A stretch of DNA of 64,000 nucleotides from Sistotremastrum niveocremeum HHB9708 (lineage: Eukaryota; Basidiomycota; Agaricomycetes; Sistotremastrales; Sistotremastraceae), in the NCBI GenBank assembly GCA_001630475.1, contig KV419402.1:230744-294743 (forward strand), written 5' to 3'. The translations under genes were made by a program, and so were the position numbers. The notes beneath the pieces are model-generated. The model was not told the DNA's origin. It was given only the letters and a program-made list of their open reading frames with translations, and searched no databases. Shown here piece by piece: positions 12,875-25,467 of this stretch; position 1 is the stretch's first letter, and every line of letters starts with the position of its first letter.

Positions 12875-13747
12875 TTTCGATCAAAAAGTAGCATATATTC
12901 TATCCAAGACGTACAAATATATGTCATGAGAAGAAGCGGTTCAAAGATCACCAGATAGATTGAAACGAAACCAATGCTTCGGCGCACTACTATCTGAATG
13001 ACTGGTCGTCATCAGAGTCTGATGATCTCGGAATGAGGATCTGAGATATTTGATGAGGTGGCTACGACTCACTTGTGGGATTGAAAAAACCGTCATATTG
13101 TGGTGGCCAATTTGATCGTAATATTCCGGATTTTGCGATCGGGGACCAATGGATGGATGAATGATGCTGGAACGTATAAGCAACAAAGAAGAGCAAATCC
13201 TAAATAATGCACGCACAGCACTGGGAAAGATTGGCGCATGAAGCATAGGGCCTTGAGCATAGCACACGGGGAGAGAGGGGGAGCTGGCATTTCAGTTAGG
13301 TCTTCGGGGTCCATCGCGAAGGAAGAGGAACTCACTATCCGTGTGCATAGGCTAGCGCCCGCACCTGAACTGGTGCCTATCAATAAGATATCTCTTGTTT
13401 CCAGTACATCCACCGGTACCCTGGTGGCGAGCGATCACTTGTCCTTAGATCAGTAAGGCGGAAATACACAGATAATCAAATACATTACTATGCGATGGTA
13501 TGAACAAGCGAGGTCGAGATACGACATGACCACCTCGCCTGATCGTTCATTTGCGGATTGACGTCGTAAGCCTCCCCGTTCGGGGGCGAAGTATGAGGCA
13601 CTCTACGAATTATCGCCTAGGACCCCTAGTCTTATGAGATGATGCGGAGGACAATGATCGGCAGAAGAGCAAGAAAGGTAGATAGAGGAGATGGGGATAG
13701 ATGGAATTAGATGAAGAATCTCGAGGTGTGATGCGTCCTTTTATACA
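12875..13747 (-). CDS. Cassette gene 8, spliced, function unknown
   Basis: TATA-like TTTTATAC at 13738-13747, AGATGG repeats 13685-13713, 3' block 12875-12910. An open minus-strand stretch runs to the donor at 13067-13072 (GTGAGT) and ends HHNMTVFSIPQ. The same position in cassette 9 ends HPSITTFRPPQ before its donor: the only interior similarity I found. Motif A lies upstream. Confidence 0.4.
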
Positions 13748-14342
13748 GCAGACTTCAAGTTGTCGGAAGACATGACCGGGGACAATCGCGATCGTTGGCA
13801 GAGATCGAAGAAAAACTAGAACAAGGGGAGGAGCAAACCGCGAACAATCGAAGCTGAGATTGGGGAATCCGAGAGCATCGGGACGGCGGGAAGGAGTCGG
13901 AAGCAGAAAATTCCAGCGCTCCGAATACTGATCGTAGGGTAAAGATCGAGATCTGACTGAACCGTCGATCCGAAGATTCGGGAGTATGAATGCCATTTCG
14001 AGGTGAGATCGCAGGAATTGGAAGACTCGATCGACAGCTTGTTCTTCGATCGTCGGAATAGGTCCTCTTCTTCTTCAGTTGATCGCTCGATTCAATGCGC
14101 TGAGTTCGCCAAGAGAGCCTTATGAGATCGAGCAGACACGAGATGGATGTCGAAGTCAGAGTCGTCTTGTATGGGAGAAAATCTAGTCAGCCACGTGTTC
14201 AGCACCCGTCCCTGAGCGAGAACTTGAAGAACTTTGAAAGAATGCGAGTCGCGAATCCGAAAGTACATCGCGGCACCCAATAGTGTTCTTTGATGAGCCC
14301 CTGAATATCTAGAAAATTGGCCAAGTCAAGGACGGAGAGCAC

Positions 14343-14400
14343 AGCCAAACACGAACAAAGCTCAAAGACGGTGGGAGATTCTGGTTTCAAACTCAGCTTT
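14343..14400 (-). repeat. Motif A copy 4
   Basis: CCAAACACGAACAAAGC at 14345,then a shortened gap and AACTCAGCTTTC. It is about 600 bp upstream of the cassette 8 TATA box. This spacer is the shortest with motif A: only 260 bp separate it from the cassette 9 3' block. Confidence 0.6.
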
Positions 14401-14659
14401 CTTCTACACAACATCGTTCGATTACAAAACGCATTGATATCTACATTACTAGTAGTATTATTGAGCCTGATGCTCTGTTTTGAAGCTAGCTAGAAAATCG
14501 AAAACTCGCATCTCTCACCTCGTCAACCTGAAATCGATCGACTCAATGCACATCTTCTCCGTTTTGGATCCGACAATCTAAAGCGATCTGGAACAGAGTG
14601 CCGAATGTTATGATGAAGTGAGTTCACAGGCCATACAAAACTGTTCGCTGAGACAATTG

Positions 14660-15500
14660 TTCGATCACAAAATAGGATTTATTCTATCCAAGATATACAT
14701 AGGTGCCACAGCACAGTCTTCCCCCACCAGATCCCTGAGAAACCAATGTAGAGTATACTAGAGGATTGCTTCGACAGCGTTATGAATGGGATTAGTGAAT
14801 AGATCTGATGATTTGAGAATGAAGAAGGGCGATATAACAATGTATTTGCTACTCACTTGTGGGGGTCGGAAAGTGGTGATGCTGGGATGCTGGAAGCGGA
14901 CATCCCGTTCTAAAGCTCTGTATCAGCTATCAATGGGTCGAGAAATCACGCTTGAATGAATCAGCGAGAGAGGGAAATCCAGGACGATGCACTCACAAGC
15001 CCTTGAAAGTCCAGCATATACGGAGTTTAGTATGTGAACGAGGATGCCCTAGAGTTCATTTGGAGCTGTGTAGTCGAACGCGAGAGAAAATAAACTCACT
15101 GTTTGCTAGTCGGTGCTGACGAAGCAACGACTAGGGCTCATACAGATGGAATGCTCCGCGGGCTATCTCCTGTCGCTCGCACGTCCATCACTCGGGAATA
15201 TGGAAAGCCAGCACTCGAATTCAAAATCAGTAAGGCTCCATCAACAAAAGATTATGACTTACTCGCATTTACTACAGCATCACCATACACCGCTCGAGTG
15301 AATCTCCTAGATGACGCTGAGAGTATTGTGAAGTACGAAGGGCTTTGGTGATAAGTTGAGCTGGGAAATCAAGAGAAAGATTCTTCTTGGACGATGCTTC
15401 GGGACGGAGTTGACAAGAAATAACGAGAATGTAGATGATGGAGATCCGGAGAGATGGGAGGAGATGAGGGATTTCGAGTTGTCGCTGATCCTTTTATACC
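14660..15500 (-). CDS. Cassette gene 9, best-resolved 3' exons
   Basis: TATA box 15491-15500, 3' block 14660-14692. Exons 15100-15130, 14997-15048, 14857-14917 and 14679-14768, each bounded by minus-strand GT..AG signals, join in phase. The join reads HTKLRICWTFKG, then ALERDVRFQHPSITTFRPPQ, then a tryptophan-rich tail ending in CISWIE. Its TAA stop lies inside the conserved 3' block (14679-14681). No ATG was found upstream, so the 5' part is unresolved. A plus-strand frame at 15103-15351 also looks coding-like and competes with this model. Confidence 0.45.
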
Positions 15501-16063
15501 GCAGTCCTGATGGGCCCGGAACAATCGCGATCGTTGGGAAAAATCGAGGAATCGTGCAGTAAAGAAGGGATTGATCGGAGCGCTCGAGGTTGAGGTTCCA
15601 GAGACTGAGTTCGTGACGCTGAGGGGAAGGACTCGGAGGCAAAATATCCTAGCGCTCCGAGGATTGAATGCGAAGTACAGATCTCGATCATCATGCGAAA
15701 GGATTCGGGAGGTTGAATGGCGTTCGGGAGGGACGATCGACGGCTTGAGCCTCGATCATCGGAACGAAATTCCTCTTCTTTGTGGATCATCCGACTCAAC
15801 CGGCTTTCCATCGCCAAGAGACTCTTTCAATATCCGAAGAAGACGAGACAAAAGAGAAAGTCGTCATGTACACGAGACATTCTTCAGATCGAGAGTCTGA
15901 TGTGTCACCATGATTGGAGCCGTAACGAGAGCCGCCCATACGCGGTAGCTCCGAGAAAATTTAGACAGATCAGCTAAACTTGTTTCCCTAACCTATGTTA
16001 TCAAATTGCGAATTTTGAGCTGTATTTGAATATCCAGAAAAATAGCAAGGAGGAGAAGAGCGC

Positions 16064-16126
16064 AGAGCCAAACACGACCAAAGCTTGGAAAATACGCGAG
16101 ATATTCCAATTTTGAACTCCGCCTCC
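16064..16126 (-). repeat. Motif A copy 5, in a long spacer
   Basis: CCAAACACGACCAAAGCTTGG then GAACTCCGCC, about 570 bp upstream of the cassette 9 TATA box. The minus-strand frame reads ALVVFGSALFSSLLFFWIF. The remaining spacer to 17827 has scattered short ORFs on both strands and nothing I can name. Confidence 0.7.
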
Positions 16127-17827
16127 CTTCGACACCCCGTCGTTCTGGTCACCCCAAAACGCGCCGTGGAGGCTGTCGCTTTATCTCGATGCAGGATGAA
16201 GACTTTGAAGCGATCTATAGGTCTATCAGGAGATCTCTCGTAGGTGCAAAGCGTTTGCTGCGGCACCACTTAGCTCTGGACGCTGACGTCTGTCGGCTCC
16301 AGCCGATCTACCATTCCAAGTTCTCTCTCGATCGTAGTACAAGCCTCTAGGCCATCTTCCATACCTTGGTATGTCATCGCAAAGCCTTTACATGCGTTTG
16401 TTGTCACTGACGGAATCATTCGTTGCGACAGCGCAATTTTTTCTATGAGGCGCTTGTATCCGATCAAGCCTTCGACGGACGATGAAGGCAAGGGACGATG
16501 ACCTGAATGCTATCACCACAACCATGACGCGATTGAGCTCGCCAGAGGTTCCGTTATCTGCGTTAGTATTCCTCTTGTTGCGCCGATTTGATTTTCTCAT
16601 GAGCCACAGGTCGCGACGCCTTTTCCTCACGCAATGGATCAGTGGATTTTCATCAGCATTCACGAACTTCCTCTTGAGTGCGTATTTGTATTCTAATCCC
16701 GCGTGTCTCTCATGAAGTGCTGTGTAGGAAGTCAATAGTTGTAGTTGTCATTCACCCGTACGTGTCTCCAACGATTGGATCGTCCCAGTGCGCTAAGCCA
16801 TAGCTTTCAACAGCATCCTTTATCCTTGCATTTTCTGCATCGTCAGTCGGCCGGCGACAATAACGTCCTCGCGCACCTCGCGCGTCTAACGTCGACTACA
16901 GCGTACCATTATTCAATGATAGCCGTCAAAATCCGGAGAAGCCTTCATTCCGTGTCGAAGCGATATCTACGTGCTCTGCCCGATCAAATAAAGTGCACTT
17001 TTACCATACGACTATAATGGTGCCATGTGAGTATTTCCCGATCTCGTCGGCGAATGCTTTCTGAGCTCTAGCGAACCACAGTGAATTCTTTTCTCGCAGG
17101 ACTAGGTGTCCGAAGTGCCTCGCATTCGACTTTGCGACGAGTCTCTGAACTGGAACCACGTGGGCAATGGCACCCCCGGGTACTGTGTTTCACTAGGATG
17201 ACGACAGTCATGGCCGCGGAAGGAGAAGGAGGGGTGGAAGATGACTAGCGGACATTCAGGGTTATTGTTGATGGTCAAGGTCACTATTCGTTGCGCTCCT
17301 TCCTTGCTCAGGCTAAATTGTCATTTAGTTCATGCTCTCTGTTACCTTATCTCGTGATCCTCGGGCCTACGCATCTCGCAACGTGAATAACGCAAGTCAC
17401 CATGAAGACGCTTTCCATCAAGGAGGCACAGCAAGAGTATCGTGTACGAAAGCTACAGCAAACGCAGGGTGAAGGCTGATCGAAGATTGTGACCCACAAG
17501 TCGAGAGCAAGTTTCATTCTTGTCGTTCTGTGTGAATCAACCGTGTGATATCGCGCCGTCGCCCCAAGTGATCCTTGCGATGGGCGATCATCAACTGCAT
17601 AATTGAAATAATGTGTGCGAAAGGCGCTTGTGTGAAGACGAAAAGCGCTCTTGGCCGAAACTAATATTTTGAGATCGCGTGGATGAGGTGCAGTCACAGA
17701 GCTGCGTATCAAGTGGTAGCCTGCAGAGTAGGAAGGGAGTCAATCTGCCGATAGTCGATTCGACACTCAATGGTCTGGAAAGGTAGTGGCTGTATGGCCG
17801 ATGTTATGTTATCTCAGGAAGGCCCAT

Positions 17828-18766
17828 GTCGATCAAAAATAATTTATTAGTCTATCCAAACTATCGTGCACTGTTCCAACAGCATTAATATCCTAGAACC
17901 CCCAAACTCATTGGCCCGAAACCTCGACTAAACGTCACCAACCCATGTCCTTTTGCATTCCGATTCAAACTCAATACGACGATCTTGATCTATTACACAT
18001 ATATGGGCCTGACAAGAAATTCTGACCTGTACCGTTGGATGAGAATATTGATAAGTGAGCGGGTTTGGAAAGGTAGCACTTACGAGTAGTCAGCTCCAAC
18101 ACTGTTGATTAAAAAGAGACATGATCATGAGTCGGTACGGTACTAAGACACAGATGAGGAACGCTGAGGAACTCACTACTTCCGAAACCTCAAGAACCGC
18201 CATCTGGACCAGCACAGGCACCCTTTGCCAGATACGACACACTAATTGAAGACACATGTCAGACAACGGTGATTTTCCGAAACGCAGATGTAGTGAATGA
18301 ACTTACGACTGATGGGGACCTGTAGCATCTTCCCAGCTTCCCTTGAACGCTCCCGCATTCGCTAAGCAACATGTGTGTGTCGTCAGTAATACGTATCTTT
18401 AGACTCGAAGGCGAATGAGGCTTACGAAGAGCTTCATCTCATGTGGCGGTTGGCCGAATCAGACAGCAATTTGGGTAGGAATCAAAGTGTAGGACCTCTA
18501 GGTAACCATACTATCAGATTCACTTCATTAACTGACAAGATAAAAATCACTCTTACAAATCATAGGATGTACTTTGGCTCATGCGCATGGCCTCTCGCTA
18601 TGGAGCCAGGAAATGTGGAAGTGGAATGGTTGCGAGTGTCGTGGGATGACAGTGCAACGAGAAGCAGGGCGAAGATATAGAAAGAATAAGAACAAGAATA
18701 TGGTAGATGGGGATAGATGAAATAAAGATGGGGGGAAAGGACGTTCTGCGCTGCTATTTATACTCC
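17828..18766 (-). CDS. Cassette gene 10, spliced, function unknown
   Basis: TATA box 18756-18766, CTTGGCAT near 18860, AGATGG repeats 18702-18732, 3' block 17828-17860. Four minus-strand donors are unusually clear and regularly spaced: about 18420, 18301-18306, 18171-18176 and 18078-18083. The implied exons are short (an 18-nt one is bounded near 18084-18101). No reading frame was carried through all of them. Confidence 0.4.
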
Positions 18767-18954
18767 AGCAGAGACTTAGGACCCTTCGGAACCAGTGGAG
18801 GGACTTGTCCGAAGATCGAGGAGTCGACAGATCGGAAGCCTTTCTGGAGGAAGAAGAAGTCTTGGCATTTCCGATCATCGGCCTCAGCTCCAATCCTCCT
18901 CCGAGTGACGGGAGGATTCGGACAAAAAGAACGCGCATATATGCTCCTCAGATC

Positions 18955-19858
18955 ATCAGGAAACCGGCCTCCGGATTACGCGCGAGGTTCCGAAACCGAA
19001 AGCGCTCCGTGGTTCTATTCCCACATAGCTAAATTCCATAGCCTGCAGTAGCATTCCTGTAGCGCTACGTAACTTCTACCTGCATAAGAGGCAGGCTACA
19101 GCTCTCGCCTTCGTATATTCATCATTGAATTGACTGTAATAAATCCCCTTCCTCTCAGGCCCTTTCTTATGCGCGATCCCACCACCCAGATTGCCTCAAT
19201 CACGTATCGTGTTGATTCCGTCGACATCATGGGGTCTTGACTGAGCACGGGGCATTTTGGACACGGGAAAGCGGTTCACTCTCCGAGAATTCGAACGAGA
19301 TTCAGAATGTGATTGAGGAGGGAAGGTCAGCCAATTCATGATAAATTAGTGAAGAGACGTACCTCCAATCGTTGAAAATCCATTCCTTGCACCTGGCTTC
19401 CGTCCATCTCTCAGCCTCTTCCCAAGTTTTCTTCGAGACACCGTCCAGACGCGAGAAACTGCCTACTATTTCAATATCTTTTCTTTTGTATCATTTCGTC
19501 TGACGATTGGTTGTTCTATGTAGGTGCTGAACTCACTTTTTGCTGCTCTCTCTCTATCACTAGTCGCCGTCGGTATTAGCAGTATAGTCGTACCCGTGTC
19601 ATGTCTATTGTATCTAGAGAATTTGAATAAATATATTGTCTCTCTCGAAAGAAAAAAAATTCAGTGCAACTAATCAAAGTGCAAGAATGAGAAAAGGCTT
19701 GAAATAACTCGTCTGTAGCACCTACGTGGGTGATACATAGCTGTGGGCCGGAGCCACATAGCTCTCAGAAGCGAGGACCTGGCGATGTGAGCTACCGATG
19801 CTATCCGATGCTACATAGCGTCGGGTAGCCAGCGGTATCCGGAGGCCGGTTTCCTGAT
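18955..19858. mobile_element. 904-bp insertion with perfect inverted ends
   Basis: A perfect inverted repeat of 27 nt lies at 18950-18976 and 19837-19863. The outermost part is shared GATC, read here as a 4-bp palindromic target duplication; the element ends then begin ATCAGGAAACCGGCCTCCGG. Comparison with the spacer of cassette 13 shows spacer sequence resuming directly after 19862 (CGACGACATCGGATCG against CGACAATATCGGATCG), so the unit is an insertion. The interior has subterminal copies of CATAGC/GCTATG and no long ORF. It looks like a non-autonomous DNA transposon; the superfamily is not known. Confidence 0.7.
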
Positions 19859-20035
19859 GATCTCCCGACGACATCGGATCGATAGATCGGCTGGCAGGAG
19901 TTCATCGTGTGGATCATAATCCAGGAAGAAGCATCGATACCACTCCTACTACTCCTTAGCATCCGTCTGTGAAAATTTATCTCAGTAGGCGAGACTCGCA
20001 AAGCAAGTCTTATTTGAAGTTCTCAAGGGACGAAA

Positions 20036-20973
20036 TTCGGACAAAAACAAACATATATTCCATACAAGATCTCCTACACAATACAGCTACTTGAACACTG
20101 ATACAGATCGGTCTGGGAGTATCCAATTCCTATGATAACCTCGAACTGTGCCCTACTCAAGTCTACTTACAGTACGCAGGAGGAAATTCTCATCAAAGTC
20201 GAAGCACGCTGCCTCTCTTACGACCTAGCACTCAAGAACTTCAACCTAGATTAGAGAACAGCCACGAAGGGTTCATTCGCGAGATTGAGGAGCCTGAGAC
20301 GCAAACGATTAGTCAACAATCAGATTATGAGTTATATATACGGAATGGACTTACGAGCCAGTTCGGTTTCTACTACACTCGCGCTTCGAAAGGCCCAAAT
20401 TTTTTCCAATGCAACACTGGAATATTGCGTGAGACTTCATCAACGGAAGCGATGCGAAACGTTCAGCGAACCAGAAGTGACCTGGTTATTTAACAACAAG
20501 CACTCAAACAGCCGAGATCTGAAAGTAGTTATCATTAATCAGTGGCTTGGCCAGAAAATTACAAGGGATCGACTTACTGGTCAAGAAGTGGTGGAGTCGG
20601 TCGGACAGCGGGATTCCCGATGGCGGGAATCTAGTAGAAGCGAAGGTATGCCGACGACTGAAAGAAAAACAGAATCGTCAGAGAACACGCATACGGTCGG
20701 AATATCTCAATGACTCACAAAGAGAACGATGTCATAATGCCAACATCACGCATCACTCTGACGTTTGACGACCAAGTGCCGAATCATCGTTTGGACGTTC
20801 ATCTCGAGTGGCAGGAATGAAGTCCAAGATTCGAGGGATTCGGGCATTCTGCTTGAGGAAAGAGATCGGCGCATGGAATTTGGAGGAGAAGGTTGGAAGA
20901 GCCGATTCAAGAAAGCGGAAGTAGATGGAAAAGAGATGGGGATTTTGCGACTGGCTTGCCGGTCTTATATACT
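20036..20973 (-). CDS. Cassette gene 11, spliced, function unknown
   Basis: TATA box 20964-20973, CTTGGCAT near 21062, 3' block 20036-20070. Minus-strand donors at 20713-20718, 20572-20577, 20349-20354 and 20165-20170. The last exon, 20074-20145, is 24 codons: FEVIIGIGYSQTDLYQCSSS, then CIV and a stop just before the 3' block. No family recognised. Confidence 0.4.
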
Positions 20974-21317
20974 GCAGCAGAGGCCAGCTCAGCGATGTAT
21001 CGGATCGATCTGCCCGAGAGATGATTAAGAGGAACGAATCGGGCGAGAATGAAGGGAGAAGGGCTTGGCATCGGGGCTGCGAAGGGATCCCGGAGGTTCT
21101 CAATGAAGTCGAAGGCGTGCAAAGCGTCAGGCGGCTGCGATCGAGAGGGATCGGGACATAGCGATCTGACCCGATCTCGATGATCGTCACTCAAATAAGG
21201 TTCCGTTCCGATCGCTCGATCGCGGACAAATATCGATGATCGGATAGGATCTTTCAGACACGTTCCGGAATAATCGGAAGACCAGTAGCTCGATAAACTT
21301 CATCTTGGATCCTGGCT

Positions 21318-22083
21318 TCGACCAAAAGCTGATTAATATTCTAGCCAAGAAGTACCGCATATACTGTCCACGCCAAGACAGGATCATTAGAAAAGAGCGA
21401 ACGCCCCTATCCGATTCTTGATGGCTCTTCACAACACCTTTCCCACACCACAACAGTCGGAATTCAATCCTACTTTGACATTTCTTGTGATTTCCCTGCA
21501 TGGATTCGGTACGGTTAGACATGACTGCATTACATGGACGAGATTTGAACTCACCCGAGTCAGCTTGACCGCACTTTATTGTGAATGATTCGGCGGTGTG
21601 CATTTGTGAAAGAGCAACTGCTGAGGACGATGCGTCAATCAATGCCCTCATGAATAAATCCAGAAAGAAGATTGGCGAACCACAAAAGCTTGCCTGGCTT
21701 CCAGTTGCGGACGTTCGGGAAAAATGAAAGCCATGTAACGCCGTAGTCAGCTGACAACACCGCACCTGTTCAAAATCGACTTCAATAAGCAAAGTCGACA
21801 TCGTGTGTGAAAGGTATTGACCATTTTACCAGTGAATGCGCGAGGGATTCAAAGCTCCAGCATCTATCCGATGGCCACATCGATTCTCTGTTGTCACTGC
21901 CAGTATATTCTTCAGCGTTGTCTCGGAAAGATGGATTGTGTGGGAAAAGGTGAGACGACCGAAAGAAGTGGATGTGGCACAGAGATTTGACTTCTCCAAG
22001 ATGATAGATATATATTGAAGGAGATGGGGGTAGATGGTGGATAGATGAGGACTGTTGAACCACACCTCGTGATTTTATATCCC
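21318..22083 (-). CDS. Cassette gene 12, complete three-exon model
   Basis: TATA box 22073-22083, GGCTCGGCGTT (variant of the CTTGGCAT element) near 22167, 3' block 21318-21350. The first ATG after the leader (21880) opens exon 21830-21880, joined in phase to 21555-21765 and 21470-21495 through introns with GTAAAA..ACAG and GTGAGT..GCAG ends. The predicted protein has 95 residues, begins MWPSDRCWSFESLAHSL and ends GKSQEMSK. It is serine-rich with several cysteines and no recognised domain. Motif A lies upstream. This is the cleanest coding model in the array, though random sequence could give one model this long. Confidence 0.45.
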
Positions 22084-22661
22084 AGCACTGGTGTTTCAGA
22101 ATCCCCGAATTGGATATTCGGAGAGTGAATCATATTGCGCGAGGAGATCGGGTGAGAGGACGAAAGGCTCGGCGTTCCAAATTCGATTGCGGATCGTGCC
22201 ATAGAAGGGAAGACAAAGGAAGGATTCGGAGGGCCATGGAGTCATGAAGTATTAAATCTCCGGATAATTGCTCGATCGATCGCAAAGATTGAAGTAAGAT
22301 TTATATCACGGAACGAATTGAATGATGGACACAATCTTCGATCGTCGGAACGAAAAGAATTCTTCTGCTGTCATCGGGACGATCGGCGCTTCTCTACGAG
22401 ATTAGCGGAAGATATTTGATGCTGTACCGAGTCACGAGAAGCACGTCAGAAAGACGATATCTTCTGCTCTGGGTAAGCCTTAGTACCAACCTTACGGCTC
22501 TAGCCATGTCGCCGAAGTCGCTGCAACTATTTTTGGAACGATCCCGTGAATGACCCTGTGGAAAGAGTGCAAACGAGGGGAAAAATGTTTCAGGTAATTT
22601 GCCAAGACACAACGCCTACGTTTGAAGTTGTCATAAAATTACAGAGCTTGAGAGGAGAAAG

Positions 22662-22720
22662 GCGCCAAATACGAACAAAGCTTGGAAATTACGCGAAATA
22701 TTCGCATTCAGACTCCGCCT
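22662..22720 (-). repeat. Motif A copy 6, in a long spacer
   Basis: CCAAATACGAACAAAGCTTGG then GACTCCGCCTC, about 590 bp upstream of the cassette 12 TATA box. The minus frame reads ALFVFGAFLLSSS. On the plus strand a frame through the motif gives KLREIFAFRLRLILE, also seen in copy 2, so strand remains open. Confidence 0.65.
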
Positions 22721-22921
22721 CATCCTCGAAACCACGTCGGTTGTCGTGTTCACCGTTCTTGCTTGCTCGTCGCTTCGTTCTCTTCAAATGAGCAGCAATA
22801 CTTTTTGATAGAGATTAAGCCATCCTCTCGTGAGTCAGAAACACTCATTTCGAATTGGATCGTGGCTCTGTGCTCACGCCATCTGCTTCTTCAAGTTCGC
22901 TTTTTTGCTGAACTCGCCCAT

Positions 22922-23422
22922 TCAGACCTGGCTTGTCGCTCTTCTATATGTCTCTAGGATGTCAATGCAGGTGCGAACCTCTTTTACCGATAATTTAGGG
23001 CCCGTACTGAGGCTTCCGGAATTATTAGATGCGGTGAAGCTCGGCTGCCGGTTGGATTCTCTGTTGAACGGGTCGAATGTGGCAGATTCATCCACGTCAA
23101 GCAGACCTGATGGGGCTTTGGAGCCAAAGAATCCCTTCAAGGCATCATCGTCGGTCCCGGTCTGCGATCTGGTGCGCCTTTGTGTGACTGATCCTTACCA
23201 ATATTGCAGGTCTCTGGCTCCCATTCAGTGCGTCTACCATCCTTCATACACAAACGTATCACCGTCGGTGAGGATTAGGCCTCCGGAACGTTCCCAACCG
23301 ACGTCTTTGAGAATTGGAGCTTCTGTTGCGTGGGCAGTCATTTTCGTTTCGTCGGAGAGATGCCACATTCGTGCGTACCTAACCGTGCTGTTCCTGTATT
23401 CTTCCACTGATATAATCTCCAC
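22922..23422 (-). CDS. Hypothetical ORFs in long spacer
   Basis: Two minus-strand open frames, 23234-23422 (contains GGLILTDGDTFVYEGW) and 22922-23140 (contains FDPFNRESNRQPSF), are separated by a stop and a possible donor. A plus-strand frame at 22830-23492 overlaps both. Function and strand are uncertain. The rest of 22721-24202 holds nothing I can name. Confidence 0.2.
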
Positions 23423-24202
23423 CCATCCGCCTCAATACAGCTTCTCTGGCCCTTTGCCTAATGACAGAACACGAGTTCTCAGTTCTCAGTGATCACCCGC
23501 GAACATTTCCCACCATCAAAACCTGAACATGGACTGTTTCTCTTCTGTTTTTGCTTCGCCGCCGCAAATATGAATTCAAACTGGAGACTCTGGTATACAC
23601 CGCCCCGGTCTCGAGTACTCAAACTGCCCACTCCAACGTACATTCTTCCGTCAAGACGAAAGCCACCATATATCTTAGCATGACACAAGTTCTGTGACGG
23701 CTCTCGAAGCCTCTGTTCATTCCGGCTCCGATTTCATGCTTCACGCGATACAACATGTCCGACTATTGAAGACCCTGGGCTGGCAATCTATATTTTGGAC
23801 CGACACTGGCCGTCAACGAGGGCATGTGCGGATACCATCAGTATCGAAATGTAGTCTCGGAGGATGTAAAAAAAAGGGACGTTACTAGTAACGGCGACGA
23901 CGTGCGTTGCTATCACTCCACGGTGTGATAGTGCATCTGCGTGTCGAAATATTCGTTTCGCTCGGATACCGCCCTCAATGCCTTTAAGTGCTATGTGTGA
24001 AATGTCTGCAGTCAATAGTTCGTGGCGGCGGCTAAGAGTTCCTTGAGCGAAGCATTGTTTGCAGGCTTGTCATGAAATCGTCAAGATTGCCGATATCAAT
24101 ATCAATGTCTCTTGTGCGTCTGTGAGACTGAACATCGCGTCTCTGTCCTGTCTGGGTTTGGGCGACGTGCCAGACGTTGTATGTCGCTCTCAGTAAAACC
24201 CA

Positions 24203-25119
24203 TGTCGGTCAAAAAGTAGTTTATTATTCTATCCAAGCTGATAAGTATCATCCTCATGGACAACATGTCCTAATACCACAAATCTTGTCGAGGCTTATCT
24301 ACTCCAAGTGCAACCATTGCATGTTCTCTTGCCTCCCGAGCCGAACTAGCAGGAAAGACAACCAGCAACTATGCATATATGCGTGTGGCAATACATCCGA
24401 AACTATATGAATACATAGGGATATCAGTGCAATATCACACACTGAGAATGTGGGGACTTACACCCAGCCAGAGACGGAACTGAACATCGTTACGATTAAT
24501 CGATTAGCTCGGTTGCTCACACAACAGAACTGACCCATTCATTCAGGCGCAAGGTTTCTGGCTCGAAGGATAGATACGAGGCGATGACGGCTAGCCATTT
24601 TCTATGAAGCAGATGAGTGAGGTCATGATCAAACAGAGAACAAGACGGGGTGCAATACGTACTACTTTTCCGTCACACCATCAGCTCCGTCCTGGTTTTG
24701 GAACGACATGCCGATCTCACTTTATATCTCGCGGTCAACTATCTTGGTACTCAGCGAGAATCATAAAACCAAAACATACCACGACATTCGAAGTGATGGC
24801 TGTCGCATTAAAGAAATTGGCGGCGTAGAATGCCGATGAGTACCGACACCTGCTTCGACATGAGCTCATAAAATCTCAGCGGTCCTCTAGGAACAGCTCT
24901 TACCGTCCCGTAGATGCCATATATCCATGACATCCCCATTTCTAGAGACGACGCTGGACGACGTGCTGGTCCAGGAATGGATGGTATGCTTAGGGAGCTC
25001 AGTAGTGATGAGGGATAAAAAAGAAGCAAGAGGGCCGACATGATGGAATTAATAGATAGAGGTAGATGATGTGTAGATGGGGGATTCAAACGCGCTTTCG
25101 ACCCCTCATTTTATACTCC
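24203..25119 (-). CDS. Cassette gene 13, putative secreted small protein
   Basis: TATA box 25109-25119, CTTGGCAT near 25201, AGATGG repeats 25061-25083, 3' block 24203-24238. The first ATG (25041) starts MSALLLLFYPSSLLSSLSIP, a good signal-peptide-like N terminus. The frame stays open to a stop at 24808 (77 residues), or 59 residues if the GTAAGA..GCAG intron at 24850-24903 is removed. Further donors at about 24780 and 24456-24461 imply a longer spliced transcript. No family recognised. Confidence 0.45.
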
Positions 25120-25467
25120 AACGAAACCCGACGAAGTTTCGGAGCGAACGGAAAGACCTTTCCGAAGATCACGGAGTGGGAAGATCGAGAGGAAGAAGAT
25201 GTCTTGGCATTTCGATGGTCGGCTGAAGATCACATTCTCCTCTGGGGTTCGGGACGATTCGGAGACAAAAGAGGGCAGAAATGCTTCTAAACTCTCTCCG
25301 ACAATATCGGATCGAGAGTCAGGCTGCCAGGAACTCAGCGTGGCGATCAGGATCTAGGAAGAGTCGTCGATTGGGGCCCTTCGAATTCAATCTGAGTTGT
25401 TCGTAGGTTTTCCTTTTCTGCGATGGACGTTACGATAATCCCAGGAAATCCCATTTTGGAGATCGTA

